Assembly (NCBI GenBank): GCA_964247295.1
Contig: CAXTTV010000102.1
Span: forward strand, 1-17,233
Direction: 5' to 3'
Length of the DNA: 17,233 bases
DNA from: CAXTTV01 sp964247295
GTDB taxonomy: Bacteria > Chloroflexota > Ktedonobacteria > Ktedonobacterales > Ktedonobacteraceae
Shown: positions 6,677 through 13,854 of the stretch, one piece after another
Position numbering within the stretch: the first letter of the stretch is position 1
Layout of the letters: the number at the start of each line of letters is the position of its first letter
The notes under the pieces: model-generated
The model's input: only the letters and a program-made list of their open reading frames with translations
Databases searched by the model: none
What the model was told of the DNA's origin: nothing
Position numbers and translations under genes: made by a program

Positions 6677-6772
6677 TGTACGTATGTGCCGGGTCGCAGT
6701 GAGAGACAGAGGGGGATGTGGGTTTGAATGGCATAATGGTTTAAGATTTTTCACTGTTTTAAAGGGGTTCTT

Positions 6773-8383
6773 ATGATCAACTCTGTGAAGTCACCCTGCG
6801 ATGAGGCTGGCATGCATTCAAAGTCAGTGAATGCTGCTCCGTCATCTAGAAGTGGCCCGTGGATCTTGCTCGCAACGATTTTAGGGTCGAGCATGGCCTT
6901 TATTGATGGTTCGGTTGTCAACGTCGCGCTACCGGTCCTTCAGCGGGAACTGAACGCGACCTCAGCTGATGTGCAGTGGGTAGTTCAGGCCTATTCGCTT
7001 TTTCTATCGGCCTTGATCCTGGTTGGTGGTGCTTTAGGGGACCGTGTTGGGCGGCGGCGCATCTATATAATAGGTGTGACCCTATTTACGCTGGCCTCGA
7101 TCTGGTGTGGTGCATCACCTACTATTATCACTTTGATTATCGGGCGAGCGATCCAGGGGATTGGAGGGGCACTACTGGTTCCCGGTAGCCTCGCGATTCT
7201 CAGTGCCTCATTTAACGATCAGCAGCGCGGTAAAGCGATCGGTACCTGGTCTGGTTTTACTTCAGTAACCTCCGTGATTGGTCCAGTCGTAGGTGGGTGG
7301 TTGATCCAGGTCTCCTCCTGGCGCTGGGTTTTTGTCCTGTATATCCCTCTGGCTATCATCGTCCTACTTGTAGTTGCGCGACATGTTCCTGAGAGTCGTC
7401 ATGAGGGCTTGAATGGTCGGATTGACTGGGTAGGAGCGCTACTCACCATCGTTGGGCTGGCTGGGATCGTCTTTGGGCTGACGGAGGTTAGCGTGCTGGG
7501 GTGGGGGAATATCCTGGTCCTTGCGCCAATAGTTTTTGGGATACTGGCATTAGTAATCTTATTGAGGGTTGAGGGGCGGGTTGAGAATCCAATGGTGCCA
7601 TTGACGCTGTTTCGCTCCTCGTCCTTTAGTGGCGCGAATCTTTTGACACTACTGCTTTATGGAGCGCTGGGTGGCGCGACCTATTTTCTGCCCTTCAACC
7701 TGATTCAGGTGCAGGGATACTCTACAGCGGCAGCCGGGGCGGCCCTGACACCCTTCGCTCTGACAATGTTTATCTTCTCACGCTGGACCGGGGGATTAGT
7801 GCAGCGTTTTGGTGCAAAGTTACCCCTGGTTGTTGGTCCCTCGATTACCGCGATTGGTTTTCTGCTGTTCGCCATTCCTGGGATCGGTGGTAGTTATTGG
7901 ATCACCTACTTTCCAGCCGTTATCGTCATGAGCTTTGGCATGACCATCACAGTCGCGCCCCTTACCACAACAGTAATGGGATCGGTAGATCAAGAGGAGT
8001 CGGGAACCGCATCCGGCATCAACAACGCCGTATCGAGATCGGCGGGATTATTAGCGATCGCGATTTTGAGCATTGTCGTAGTCAATGTATTTAGCGGGAA
8101 CCTCGCGAGCCATCTAACGACTCTGGGTCTGCCCACCAATGTGATGCAGGCAGTCACTGCGCAGTCAGACAAACTCGCGGGTATCCAGATACCACCAGGG
8201 TTGAGTAGAGCCAGCGGATCGGCAATCCATCAGGCGATTGGGAATGCCTATATTAGCGCATTCCGAACCGTCATGTTTATCAGCGCCGGCCTTTCGCTAG
8301 CAAGCGCAGTGATTGCATGGATAATGATTGGTGGCAAAAGTGTCGCCAAACGTAGCGGGGCCGTCGCTGTAACTGGCGACTGA
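6773..8383 (+). CDS. DHA2 family MFS transporter (EmrB/QacA type)
   Basis: A 536-residue inner-membrane drug:proton antiporter with 14 predicted membrane helices. Residues 1-27 are a hydrophilic N-terminus. Helix 1 holds FIDGSVVNVALPVLQREL (43-60) with the conserved Asp45. Motif A is GGALGDRVGRRR at 85-96 between helices 2 and 3; Arg125 with GRAIQGIGGALLVPGSLAI (124-142) marks helix 4; motif C, the antiporter signature, is IGPVVGGWL at 169-177. The start has AAAGGGG five bases before the ATG. Length is normal. These pumps export lipophilic or cationic drugs; the substrate cannot be deduced. It lies 119 bases after thrC, with its own promoter/operator candidate, and no TetR or MarR gene beside it. 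Confidence 0.94.
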   Translation: MINSVKSPCDEAGMHSKSVNAAPSSRSGPWILLATILGSSMAFIDGSVVNVALPVLQRELNATSADVQWVVQAYSLFLSALILVGGALGDRVGRRRIYIIGVTLFTLASIWCGASPTIITLIIGRAIQGIGGALLVPGSLAILSASFNDQQRGKAIGTWSGFTSVTSVIGPVVGGWLIQVSSWRWVFVLYIPLAIIVLLVVARHVPESRHEGLNGRIDWVGALLTIVGLAGIVFGLTEVSVLGWGNILVLAPIVFGILALVILLRVEGRVENPMVPLTLFRSSSFSGANLLTLLLYGALGGATYFLPFNLIQVQGYSTAAAGAALTPFALTMFIFSRWTGGLVQRFGAKLPLVVGPSITAIGFLLFAIPGIGGSYWITYFPAVIVMSFGMTITVAPLTTTVMGSVDQEESGTASGINNAVSRSAGLLAIAILSIVVVNVFSGNLASHLTTLGLPTNVMQAVTAQSDKLAGIQIPPGLSRASGSAIHQAIGNAYISAFRTVMFISAGLSLASAVIAWIMIGGKSVAKRSGAVAVTGD

Positions 8384-8386
8384 TTT

Positions 8387-8410
8387 AAAAAAAAATAGAA
8401 AAATATCTAT
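8387..8410 (-). terminator. Possible terminator of the minus-strand membrane protein gene
   Basis: On the minus strand a weak stem ATAGA/TCTAT (8406-8410 with 8395-8399, 6-nt loop) overlaps the stop codon at 8407 and is followed by nine T residues (8395-8387). The stem is short and A/T-only. Confidence 0.35.
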
Positions 8411-9015
8411 CTTCTAGGAGAGGCAGAGGCATCCGCCCGAACAATGGCGGGCTTCTCATCCTGTTGATTAGTGGCTGGACTCCTTACATCATATAAAGGA
8501 TTCAGCCAGCCAAAAAGACCGTAGCGGCGTGCACCAATCAGTTCCCATGCACGAATCAGTCCAAGAGCATAGATGCCCATGAGCAGGAAACCCATATTGA
8601 AAATGGTATCAGTGTTAGAGGGTGAAACGAGCAATCTAACCGCGTATACCACTTCAGTCCCATAGAGCAGGAGGCCTATAAGGACCATCCAGATGCCTCG
8701 GAAGGTATTTTTCCAACCGATCTGCTCCTTTAGCAGATGTCCTCCGATAAACAAGCTATTTATCAGACTAATTATGCCCATTGTCAGGGCAACAACACCA
8801 AGATTCAAGCGTGGTAGCAGGGCGCTCAGCGAGATAAACATGGCATTCAAAAGCGCATTAAAAGCGCCACCGGCCACCGTTCTGCGCTCAACAGGAGCTC
8901 CCTCCTGGACCATTGCCTCGGGTTCTATCGAGATTGCCACAAACAGCAGGCCGACGAGAGCCGCCCCCGCCCCTGCGCTGGCGGCAAAATATCCTAAAAA
9001 ATCGGAAGGCACCAT
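8407..9015 (-). CDS. Multi-pass membrane protein of unknown function
   Basis: A small integral membrane protein, 202 residues from the ATG at 9015. It has about five hydrophobic helices: FLGYFAASAGAGAALVGLLF near the N-terminus, then FNALLNAMFISLSALL, LGVVALTMGIISLINSLFI, GIWMVLIGLLLYGTEVV and IFNMGFLLMGIYALGLI. The C-terminal 45 residues are hydrophilic and probably cytosolic. The glycine/alanine-rich first helix with LVGLLFVAISI recurs in a family of uncharacterised membrane proteins; no catalytic motif was seen. A GTG at 9033 would add six residues; I prefer 9015 because the first helix then follows closely, although its GGAG lies 12 bases away. It is divergent from the ATP-grasp gene across a palindrome and may share control with it. 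Confidence 0.75.
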   Translation of the reverse strand: MVPSDFLGYFAASAGAGAALVGLLFVAISIEPEAMVQEGAPVERRTVAGGAFNALLNAMFISLSALLPRLNLGVVALTMGIISLINSLFIGGHLLKEQIGWKNTFRGIWMVLIGLLLYGTEVVYAVRLLVSPSNTDTIFNMGFLLMGIYALGLIRAWELIGARRYGLFGWLNPLYDVRSPATNQQDEKPAIVRADASASPRR

Positions 9016-9047
9016 AATATATTGTAACTCCACTACTTCTAAAATGA

Positions 9048-9066
9048 TATACTTTACTCAAGTATA
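9048..9066. promoter_or_regulatory. Palindromic operator between divergent genes
   Basis: TATACTTTACTCAAGTATA: perfect 7-bp arms with a 5-nt centre, midway between the starts at 9015 (minus) and 9109 (plus). TATACT and TACAAT-like -10 elements overlap the palindrome on both strands. Suits a dimeric repressor controlling both genes; the regulator is unknown. Confidence 0.5.
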
Positions 9067-9108
9067 CAATAAAATAAACGTAGAAATATTTGAAAGGGGC
9101 AACTACTG

Positions 9109-9696
9109 ATGCCAACACTAGTACTTTCCCCTCGTTATTCCTCCGATTCACGTATTTTGCAAGCATCAGCTACCAAAGCAGGGTGGAGTGTTGAGCGTCT
9201 TGGACCCGATCGCCTGTACGAGAAAGACATAGTGCTCTCTGGCGAGTCCCTATTTGTTGAGGTGATTGCCTCACATTTAGGGCTCGCGCTGATAGATGTT
9301 CCAGTTGATTGGCTACCAGGGCTTGAGGAGAAATATCTAAAGCGAAAGATGGAGCTAACAACGTTGGAGAAGGCGCAGAACATCACGCGGCCAGTCTTTG
9401 TTAAGCCAGCGGATAGGCGCAAAGGTTTTGAGGGCAGGGTGTATCAATCTGGGAAAGAGCTACCAGAGGGAGATCTCTGGCCGGGTAATACGCAAGTGTT
9501 GGTCGTGGAGCCCGTAGATTGGGAGATTGAGTTTCGTTGCTTTTTGTTAGAGCGGAAGATCATAACAATCTCACCATATCTGAAGGATGGAGAGATCACG
9601 CGAACAGAAGAGGGTGAGGGTGCCAGTATGGCACCCTCAAATTTTGAAAAACTACTCTTTTGTTTCGCGTTGATAGATCAGGACAACCACACCTGA
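9109..9696 (+). CDS. ATP-grasp family protein, C-terminally truncated
   Basis: A 195-residue protein related to ATP-grasp enzymes of the R2K-like, DUF4343-related group, which form amide or thioester bonds using ATP. The N-terminal and central parts are present: MPTLVLSPRYSSDSRILQAS at 1-20, VPVDWLPGLEEKY at 64-76, ATP-binding VFVKPADRRKGFEGRVY at 96-112, VLVVEPVDWEIEFRCF at 130-145, and ISPYLKDGEI at 154-163. The region that should follow, with the metal-binding Asp and the C-terminal E.N residues, is missing: after about residue 168 the sequence runs through a perfect hairpin (9616-9638) and into the antisense of the neighbouring gene. About 70 residues are lost, so it is probably inactive. 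AAAGGGG lies nine bases before the ATG. Confidence 0.75.
   Translation: MPTLVLSPRYSSDSRILQASATKAGWSVERLGPDRLYEKDIVLSGESLFVEVIASHLGLALIDVPVDWLPGLEEKYLKRKMELTTLEKAQNITRPVFVKPADRRKGFEGRVYQSGKELPEGDLWPGNTQVLVVEPVDWEIEFRCFLLERKIITISPYLKDGEITRTEEGEGASMAPSNFEKLLFCFALIDQDNHT
9616..9638. terminator. 9-bp perfect hairpin at the ATP-grasp/reductase junction
   Basis: GAGGGTGCC (9616-9624), loop AGTAT, GGCACCCTC (9630-9638), then AAATTTTG. A stable stem between two convergent genes; the T stretch is short, so termination is likely but not certain. It lies inside the tail of the ATP-grasp reading frame, at the point where family similarity ends. Confidence 0.5.
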
Positions 9697-10200
9697 GCTA
9701 AACGTTTTTGTCTCAACGAGCTTCAGGGATTGCTGTTGGCAGCCTTCTTGTAAAAGGCGTTTGCCACTCCCAAAAATGATGGGGAAGACCATAAGACGAT
9801 ATTCATCGACAAGGTTATGATCATGGAGGTACTGAACGAGATTGCCGCTTCCAAAAACCAGAATGTCCTGACCAGATGTTTGCTTTAAGTTAGAGATCTC
9901 TTCCGGTATATTCTCCTTGATAAAGCTGGCGTTCCATTCGGGTTTTGTAAGAGTTGTAGAGACAACATACTTAGGGAGGCTATTTATACGCTCGCCATAT
10001 TCACCTGTACCGGTCATATTCGGCCATGCCGCTGCGAATCCCTGATAGGTCACCCGGCCCAGAAGCAGGGCATCGCTGGCGAAAAGCTCAGTAAACTTAA
10101 ACTTTTCTTGCTCAGGGCTCCCAAACTGAAAGGACCAGAGGTTTGGAGCTTCCATAATATTGTCCAGGGTTATAAATTCTGAAACAACAACTTTGCGCAT
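9652..10200 (-). CDS. RibD C-terminal/dihydrofolate-reductase-like protein
   Basis: A 182-residue NAD(P)H-binding reductase-fold protein of the RibD-C family (like YyaP/YwjB), cytosolic. Motifs: MRKVVVSEFITLDNIMEAP at 1-19, the cofactor-site segment ALLLGRVTYQGFAAAWP at 44-60, and the GSGNLVQYLHDHNLVDEYRL segment at 117-136, followed by FPIIFGSGKRLL. The start at 10200 was chosen over an upstream in-frame start at 10254 because AAGGAG lies six bases before it and the family begins there. Length is normal for the family. Physiological substrate unknown; most members are uncharacterised. Its 3' end overlaps the truncated ATP-grasp frame by 45 bases in antisense. Confidence 0.92.
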   Translation of the reverse strand: MRKVVVSEFITLDNIMEAPNLWSFQFGSPEQEKFKFTELFASDALLLGRVTYQGFAAAWPNMTGTGEYGERINSLPKYVVSTTLTKPEWNASFIKENIPEEISNLKQTSGQDILVFGSGNLVQYLHDHNLVDEYRLMVFPIIFGSGKRLLQEGCQQQSLKLVETKTFSSGVVVLIYQRETKE

Positions 10201-10270
10201 ATCATTCTCCTTCTCGGGCTTACTGACTGCCCTTTGTATGTAGAAATAGACCACTCACAGGTAAGTTGAA

Positions 10271-10299
10271 AATGTACCATCTTCCTATTCTAAAAGCAA
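10271..10299 (-). promoter_or_regulatory. Possible promoter of the reductase gene
   Basis: Minus strand: TTGCTT (10299-10294), 17-nt spacer, TACATT (10276-10271), about 70 bases before the ATG at 10200. Confidence 0.4.
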
Positions 10300-10418
10300 G
10301 TGGCACAATCGGAATCCACTATATACACTTAATATCAGTCTTAGATAAACCCCGTCCATTTCTCCGTGAAGTCGCTAGCCAGTTCCGTCTTTTAACGAAG
10401 TGAGTAGAATAGGTATAC

Positions 10419-11318
10419 ATGATACTATCCGCATCTTATAAAACAGATATTCCGGCCTTCTACGGAGAATGGTTGATGAACCGCCTGAGAGCCGGCAACT
10501 GCAAAATGGTCAATCCCTATGGGAAGCAGGTCTACCAGATCGATCTATCCCCAGAGAATGTAGATGGGATTGTTTTCTGGACCAAGAATATCCGTCCCTT
10601 CTTGAAGTATCTGCCTGCTGTGAAACGCATAGGATATCCCTTCATTATTCAATACACAGTTACAGGTTATCCGAGACAATTAGAGAGCTATGTTGTTGAT
10701 CCCAGGTTGAGCATCGCCGCGATCCAGCAAATTGGACGGGCCTACGGGCCTGAAATCGTAGTCTGGCGCTATGATCCGATTATTTTATCGTCGCTCACAA
10801 CGTTTGAATGGCACCTCTCTACCTTTGAGCGTTTCGCTCGTTCTTTAGCGGGAGCGACAAACGAAGTCGTGATTTCTTTTGCGCAGATCTATCGCAAGAC
10901 GCAGCGCAATATGGATAAAGCGGCTGAGGAGCAGGGCTTTAGCTGGGAAGAGCACAAAAGTGAAGGGATTGAGGTGCGGCGAGAATTGGTACGTCATTTC
11001 GTGGAACTCGCTAGAAATCAAGGGATAGCTCTCAGCGTCTGCTCTCAGAGCACCTTTTTAGATATCGAGGGTGTACGGGAGGCGCGCTGCATTGACGCGG
11101 ATCGGTTGGAGAGAGTATCCGGCAAAAGCTTGCGCAATAAAACGCCTCAAAAAGGGACTCGTAAAGAGTGTCGGTGTTACGCCTCAAAGGACATAGGCGA
11201 GTACGACACCTGCCCCCATGGCTGCGTATACTGCTACGCAGTTCAGAATCGTGAAATCGCGCTGGACCGCTATCGGAAGCATGATCCCCAGGGTGAATTT
11301 TTATTCGCACCCACATAG
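10419..11318 (+). CDS. DUF1848 family protein with C-terminal Fe-S-type cysteine cluster
   Basis: A 299-residue protein of the DUF1848 family, recognised from ILSASYKTDIPAFYGEWLMN at 2-21, IVFWTKNIRPFLKYL at 51-65, FIIQYTVTGYPRQLE at 75-89 and VVWRYDPIILSSLT at 114-127. Near the C-terminus it carries CRC (Cys251, Cys253) and CPHGCVYCYA with Cys265, Cys269 and Cys272, that is CX3CX2C, the spacing of a radical-SAM [4Fe-4S] site, but at the end of the protein rather than the start. Repeating beta-alpha segments would suit a TIM-barrel-like fold; a permuted radical-SAM enzyme is inference. No signal peptide. A TAGAAT at 10405-10410 lies so close to the ATG that the mRNA may have almost no leader; only a weak ATAGG is upstream. 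The next gene follows after 17 bases, probably in one operon. Confidence 0.88.
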   Translation: MILSASYKTDIPAFYGEWLMNRLRAGNCKMVNPYGKQVYQIDLSPENVDGIVFWTKNIRPFLKYLPAVKRIGYPFIIQYTVTGYPRQLESYVVDPRLSIAAIQQIGRAYGPEIVVWRYDPIILSSLTTFEWHLSTFERFARSLAGATNEVVISFAQIYRKTQRNMDKAAEEQGFSWEEHKSEGIEVRRELVRHFVELARNQGIALSVCSQSTFLDIEGVREARCIDADRLERVSGKSLRNKTPQKGTRKECRCYASKDIGEYDTCPHGCVYCYAVQNREIALDRYRKHDPQGEFLFAPT

Positions 11319-11335
11319 AGAAGAGTGAGACAATA

Positions 11336-12364
11336 ATGCAGAAAGACGAGAGTCCTTCAGAAAATATAGTGATTGTACATAACAGGTGGTGGTTGGAGAG
11401 GGATTGGACCAGGGTTCAGGAACGTTGGTATACCGTCTATGATCACTGGTATCCCCTGATTACTGATACGATGCCGGAAGATGTGTTTGCAGTAGAGGCA
11501 GATTGGTTTCTGGCTGAGGTTTCCCTATCTAAATTTCAACCGATCTTCCAAAATCGAAAAATTGAGCGGATTTACGAGTTTCGAGGAGAAGATGCTCCTG
11601 CCAGCTTTGAGATCACCCCAGATCTGCTGATACCTGTTTACACAGGAGATGAAGGTTACTGGTTCTCGAAAAAGAAAAAAGATTGGTTGATCTACGCCTC
11701 TGACCAGGGCTCATTAACCTTCGCCGGTAACTGGTTAATTCGAGCCATCAAAGAGGTTTGGCCCACCTGGGAGCAGCATATCTGGAAAGGTCCGGGTTAT
11801 GTTCGGCCCGTTCAGGAGTTTTCTATTAGACCTCGGGATGCTTTTCCAGGTTACGAGCAGTATACACACTATGCCCGGTTGCTGGATCAAGCACAACGCG
11901 AAGGATTATGGGAAAAAGTTAAGCAGCGCTGGCAGCTTCAAGGAGGATCTTACTGGTATCCTCTAACGGGGTTGTTAGAAGAACCTTTTACGGATATTAG
12001 CTACTTTGAAACTGACTGGTTTTTGTTTAAGATTCCACAAAATCGGTTAGTAGAAATCTTAAAAGAGCATGAAGTCAAGCATGTTATAGGATTTTGGGAG
12101 GGAGGAGTTGCCTGGGAAGCTGATCCCGATTTAATTGAGCTCTGGTATGGAGGTTCAGAGGTATACTGGACATCGATAGAGATGGATTGGCTAATCCATA
12201 CTTCTCATGAAAGCTCAATCACAGTGGCAGGTAAATGGTTGCTTGATGCAATCAAAAAAGCGTGGCCGGAATGGGATCAGCATATCTGGGGTCACTACGA
12301 CTATGATCCTCCAGAAGAGACGGAAGTATATTACCCGTCGGAAATGCTGCCAGGAACTTTTTAG
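11336..12364 (+). CDS. Tryptophan-rich protein with two copies of one domain
   Basis: A 342-residue protein I do not recognise as a named family. It is an internal tandem duplication: residues about 26-150 and 194-318 align along their whole length. Shared landmarks are RVQERW/KVKQRW, HWYPL/YWYPL, VEADWFLAEV/FETDWFLFKI, IERIYEFRG/VKHVIGFWEG, GYWFSKKKKDWLIYASDQGS / VYWTSIEMDWLIHTSHESS, TFAGNWLIRAIKEVWPTW / TVAGKWLLDAIKKAWPEW and EQHIW/DQHIW. It contains about 25 tryptophans (7%). No signal peptide, membrane helix or catalytic motif; each unit looks like an alpha/beta domain ending in an amphipathic helix, possibly for binding. It starts 17 bases after the DUF1848 gene with a weak site (GTGAG), so the two are probably co-transcribed and may act together. 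Confidence 0.85.
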   Translation: MQKDESPSENIVIVHNRWWLERDWTRVQERWYTVYDHWYPLITDTMPEDVFAVEADWFLAEVSLSKFQPIFQNRKIERIYEFRGEDAPASFEITPDLLIPVYTGDEGYWFSKKKKDWLIYASDQGSLTFAGNWLIRAIKEVWPTWEQHIWKGPGYVRPVQEFSIRPRDAFPGYEQYTHYARLLDQAQREGLWEKVKQRWQLQGGSYWYPLTGLLEEPFTDISYFETDWFLFKIPQNRLVEILKEHEVKHVIGFWEGGVAWEADPDLIELWYGGSEVYWTSIEMDWLIHTSHESSITVAGKWLLDAIKKAWPEWDQHIWGHYDYDPPEETEVYYPSEMLPGTF

Positions 12365-12372
12365 GGGAGGAT

Positions 12373-12484
12373 ATGGTGACCCAATTCAATGATACTTTCC
12401 ATGAACTGAAGATTCTCGGGGGTCCTGATTATTGAGGATACCGAGGAGCGTCAAAAGATTCTGATGACTAGACATAAAAACTGA
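12373..12484 (+). pseudogene. Short broken ORF (remnant or frameshifted small gene)
   Basis: Directly after the Trp-rich gene, GGGGAGG (12364-12370) precedes an ATG at 12373 that reads 20 codons (begins MVTQFNDTFHELK) to a TGA at 12433. In the +1 frame the sequence continues sensibly from 12434 as EDTEERQKILMTRHKN to a stop at 12482. Removing one T at 12432-12433 would give a single 36-residue frame. It could be the head of a lost gene or a small protein broken by an indel. No family recognised. Confidence 0.35.
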
Positions 12485-12487
12485 TTG

Positions 12488-13030
12488 CTAGCGTTCGGTC
12501 AAGCGTTGAAGCTGAAGAATGGTATTCCAGTTTCGGGCAGTCCCGCTCTGCTTCAATTTTTTCTCGATAAGTTTGTTAGTGAGCTTTGAGGTCCCGATGC
12601 TCTCGCTATAATAGATATACAGCTCTCTGCCCTTAGTAAAAATCTCTTCCGGGCCTGTATACGCTTCTTGAAGAACTTTTTGAGTTTCTTCATCTGGGGA
12701 GGTTGCCAGAAATAAAACAACGATCCATTTAGTTTCTTTATTCGGCTGATTTTGAAACGGGTTGTTCTCAATAATGCTTTTAAGATCATCAGTGGTTCGG
12801 ATGAAAACATCGGAGTGAAAGACAAATGTAGCTTCAAACGCTCGCTCAATGTGCTGCCGAAGCTTTTCCTCATCCGTTTCATCTGCTGTAAAAATTAGAT
12901 TGCCGCTCTGTATATAGGAGGCGATATCCCTGAAGCCTAGAGACGCATAGAGGCTTTTGAGATTATCCATTTTGACTTTGTGGTTCCCGCCTACATTGAT
13001 GCCACGAAAAAGTGAGATAAACACCGCCAT
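12488..13030 (-). CDS. DUF1697 family protein
   Basis: A 180-residue cytosolic protein of the DUF1697 family, known from MAVFISLFRGINVGGNHKVK at 1-20, MDNLKSLYASLGFRDIASYI at 21-40 and QSGNLIF at 41-47. The end, SKLTNKLIEKKLKQSGTARNWNT, is also characteristic. The length is normal. The function of the family is not established. A GAGAGGG lies about 11 bases before the ATG and a closer GAGAA directly precedes it. It is visibly more A+T-rich than the P450 and MFS genes, as is the neighbouring DUF6924 gene, which may mean separate acquisition. It is divergent from that gene. Confidence 0.9.
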   Translation of the reverse strand: MAVFISLFRGINVGGNHKVKMDNLKSLYASLGFRDIASYIQSGNLIFTADETDEEKLRQHIERAFEATFVFHSDVFIRTTDDLKSIIENNPFQNQPNKETKWIVVLFLATSPDEETQKVLQEAYTGPEEIFTKGRELYIYYSESIGTSKLTNKLIEKKLKQSGTARNWNTILQLQRLTER

Positions 13031-13066
13031 TTCTCATTGCCCTCTCTGTGAAAAGATATGCTACTC

Positions 13067-13094
13067 TTTACCTGTCGCTATCTGAAATTATAGT
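13067..13094 (+). promoter_or_regulatory. Possible promoter for the small ORF and DUF6924 gene
   Basis: TTTACC at 13067-13072, 16-nt spacer, TATAGT at 13089-13094. Well placed for the reading frames starting at 13139 and 13223. Confidence 0.4.
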
Positions 13095-13138
13095 CTATTT
13101 TGTGAATGAGGCGGTGCTTTTACAGATCCTCAGAGGCA

Positions 13139-13210
13139 ATGCCAGATTATTGGAAGAGAAAGGATGATTATCGCGATTGGCGTCATCAGGTTTTGGATAT
13201 TTCTACATAA
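13139..13210 (+). CDS. Possible 23-residue ORF leading into the DUF6924 gene
   Basis: ATG at 13139 (AGAGG two bases upstream) reads 23 codons, beginning MPDYWKRKDDYRDWRH, to a TAA at 13208-13210. An in-frame ATG at 13106 would extend it to 34. Its stop codon runs into the GGAG that serves the next gene's start at 13223, so translation could be coupled. Rich in charged and aromatic residues; no family recognised. May be chance or a remnant. Confidence 0.3.
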   Translation: MPDYWKRKDDYRDWRHQVLDIST

Positions 13211-13222
13211 GGAGACATAGTT

Positions 13223-13624
13223 ATGAAAGATATTCCAGAAACACAACATGCTACAGTATTACGAACAGGTTTTTTAAACGATAAGGTCTGGCAAACAGTT
13301 TGTACCGCCATTGAAAAGCCGATCGGTGAATTCAAAGCCTCCGTTACTTTTGTGAGCGATCCAGTATTTGAGGGCCTTACCATAGATGAGGTCGTTCAGC
13401 AAACAAAAAAGGATAGAAGTTTTATCTTTATTGTCGATAACATGACAATTTCACATCGAGAACATCCCATACTTGTTGTTGACTTGTTTGATGAGCCGGG
13501 CCAAACCTTTCGTGTAATTCCCTCTGAAATGTGGAGTGTTGAGAATAATTTGTCGATAGCGAATATGTCATTTAGGGAATTTGTAGATCACATTGACGAT
13601 CATGGGATCTTTCGAGGCTTTTAG
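13223..13624 (+). CDS. DUF6924 domain protein
   Basis: A 133-residue cytosolic protein matching the DUF6924 pattern: TVLRTGFLNDKVWQTVCTAI at 11-30, FKASVTFVSDPVFEGLTIDE at 37-56, SFIFIVDNMT at 66-75, HPILVVDLFDEPGQTFRVIP at 81-100 and the very typical ending WSVENNLSIANMSFREFVDH and GIFRGF. This is the full length of the domain and so the whole protein. Function unknown; in other genomes such proteins are often found alone or near defence and toxin-immunity genes (weak recollection). GGAG lies eight bases before the ATG. A strong terminator follows. Confidence 0.88.
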   Translation: MKDIPETQHATVLRTGFLNDKVWQTVCTAIEKPIGEFKASVTFVSDPVFEGLTIDEVVQQTKKDRSFIFIVDNMTISHREHPILVVDLFDEPGQTFRVIPSEMWSVENNLSIANMSFREFVDHIDDHGIFRGF

Positions 13625-13665
13625 GGTAATAGGAAACGGTGGAGGGTTCCCTTCTTTGCATGCCT

Positions 13666-13702
13666 GAAGGGCGGGATTACGAGTCCCGTTCCCTTCGTTT
13701 TT
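13666..13702 (+). terminator. Rho-independent terminator after the DUF6924 gene
   Basis: GAAGGG (13666-13671) pairs with CCCTTC (13691-13696) and CGGGA (13672-13676) with TCCCG (13684-13688), loop TTACGAG, then GTTTTT. Good stem and T tract. Confidence 0.85.
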
Positions 13703-13803
13703 GAGACCAGTCGGAGAGATTTCCCTATGTGTTTGAACCTCGATAACGTTACATCAACTGAGTGGAAGCGCGCCTCACACTGAGTATCAAAAGATGTGTT
13801 ACT

Positions 13804-13815
13804 CTCTAATTAGAG
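13804..13815. promoter_or_regulatory. 12-bp palindrome before the comB-like gene
   Basis: CTCTAATTAGAG is a perfect 12-bp palindrome 40 bases upstream of the ATG at 13855. It may be an operator; no clear promoter boxes can be fixed around it. Confidence 0.3.
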
Positions 13816-13854
13816 GCTATTTGGTTTTTTAGTGTGTTTAAGAGGTGAAAAAAT

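Noticed and set aside
2880..8383. Natural-product cluster from the P450, threonine synthase and efflux pump
   Set aside because: There are no assembly-line, terpene, RiPP or tailoring genes; each gene has its own control region and the set is separated by unrelated genes.
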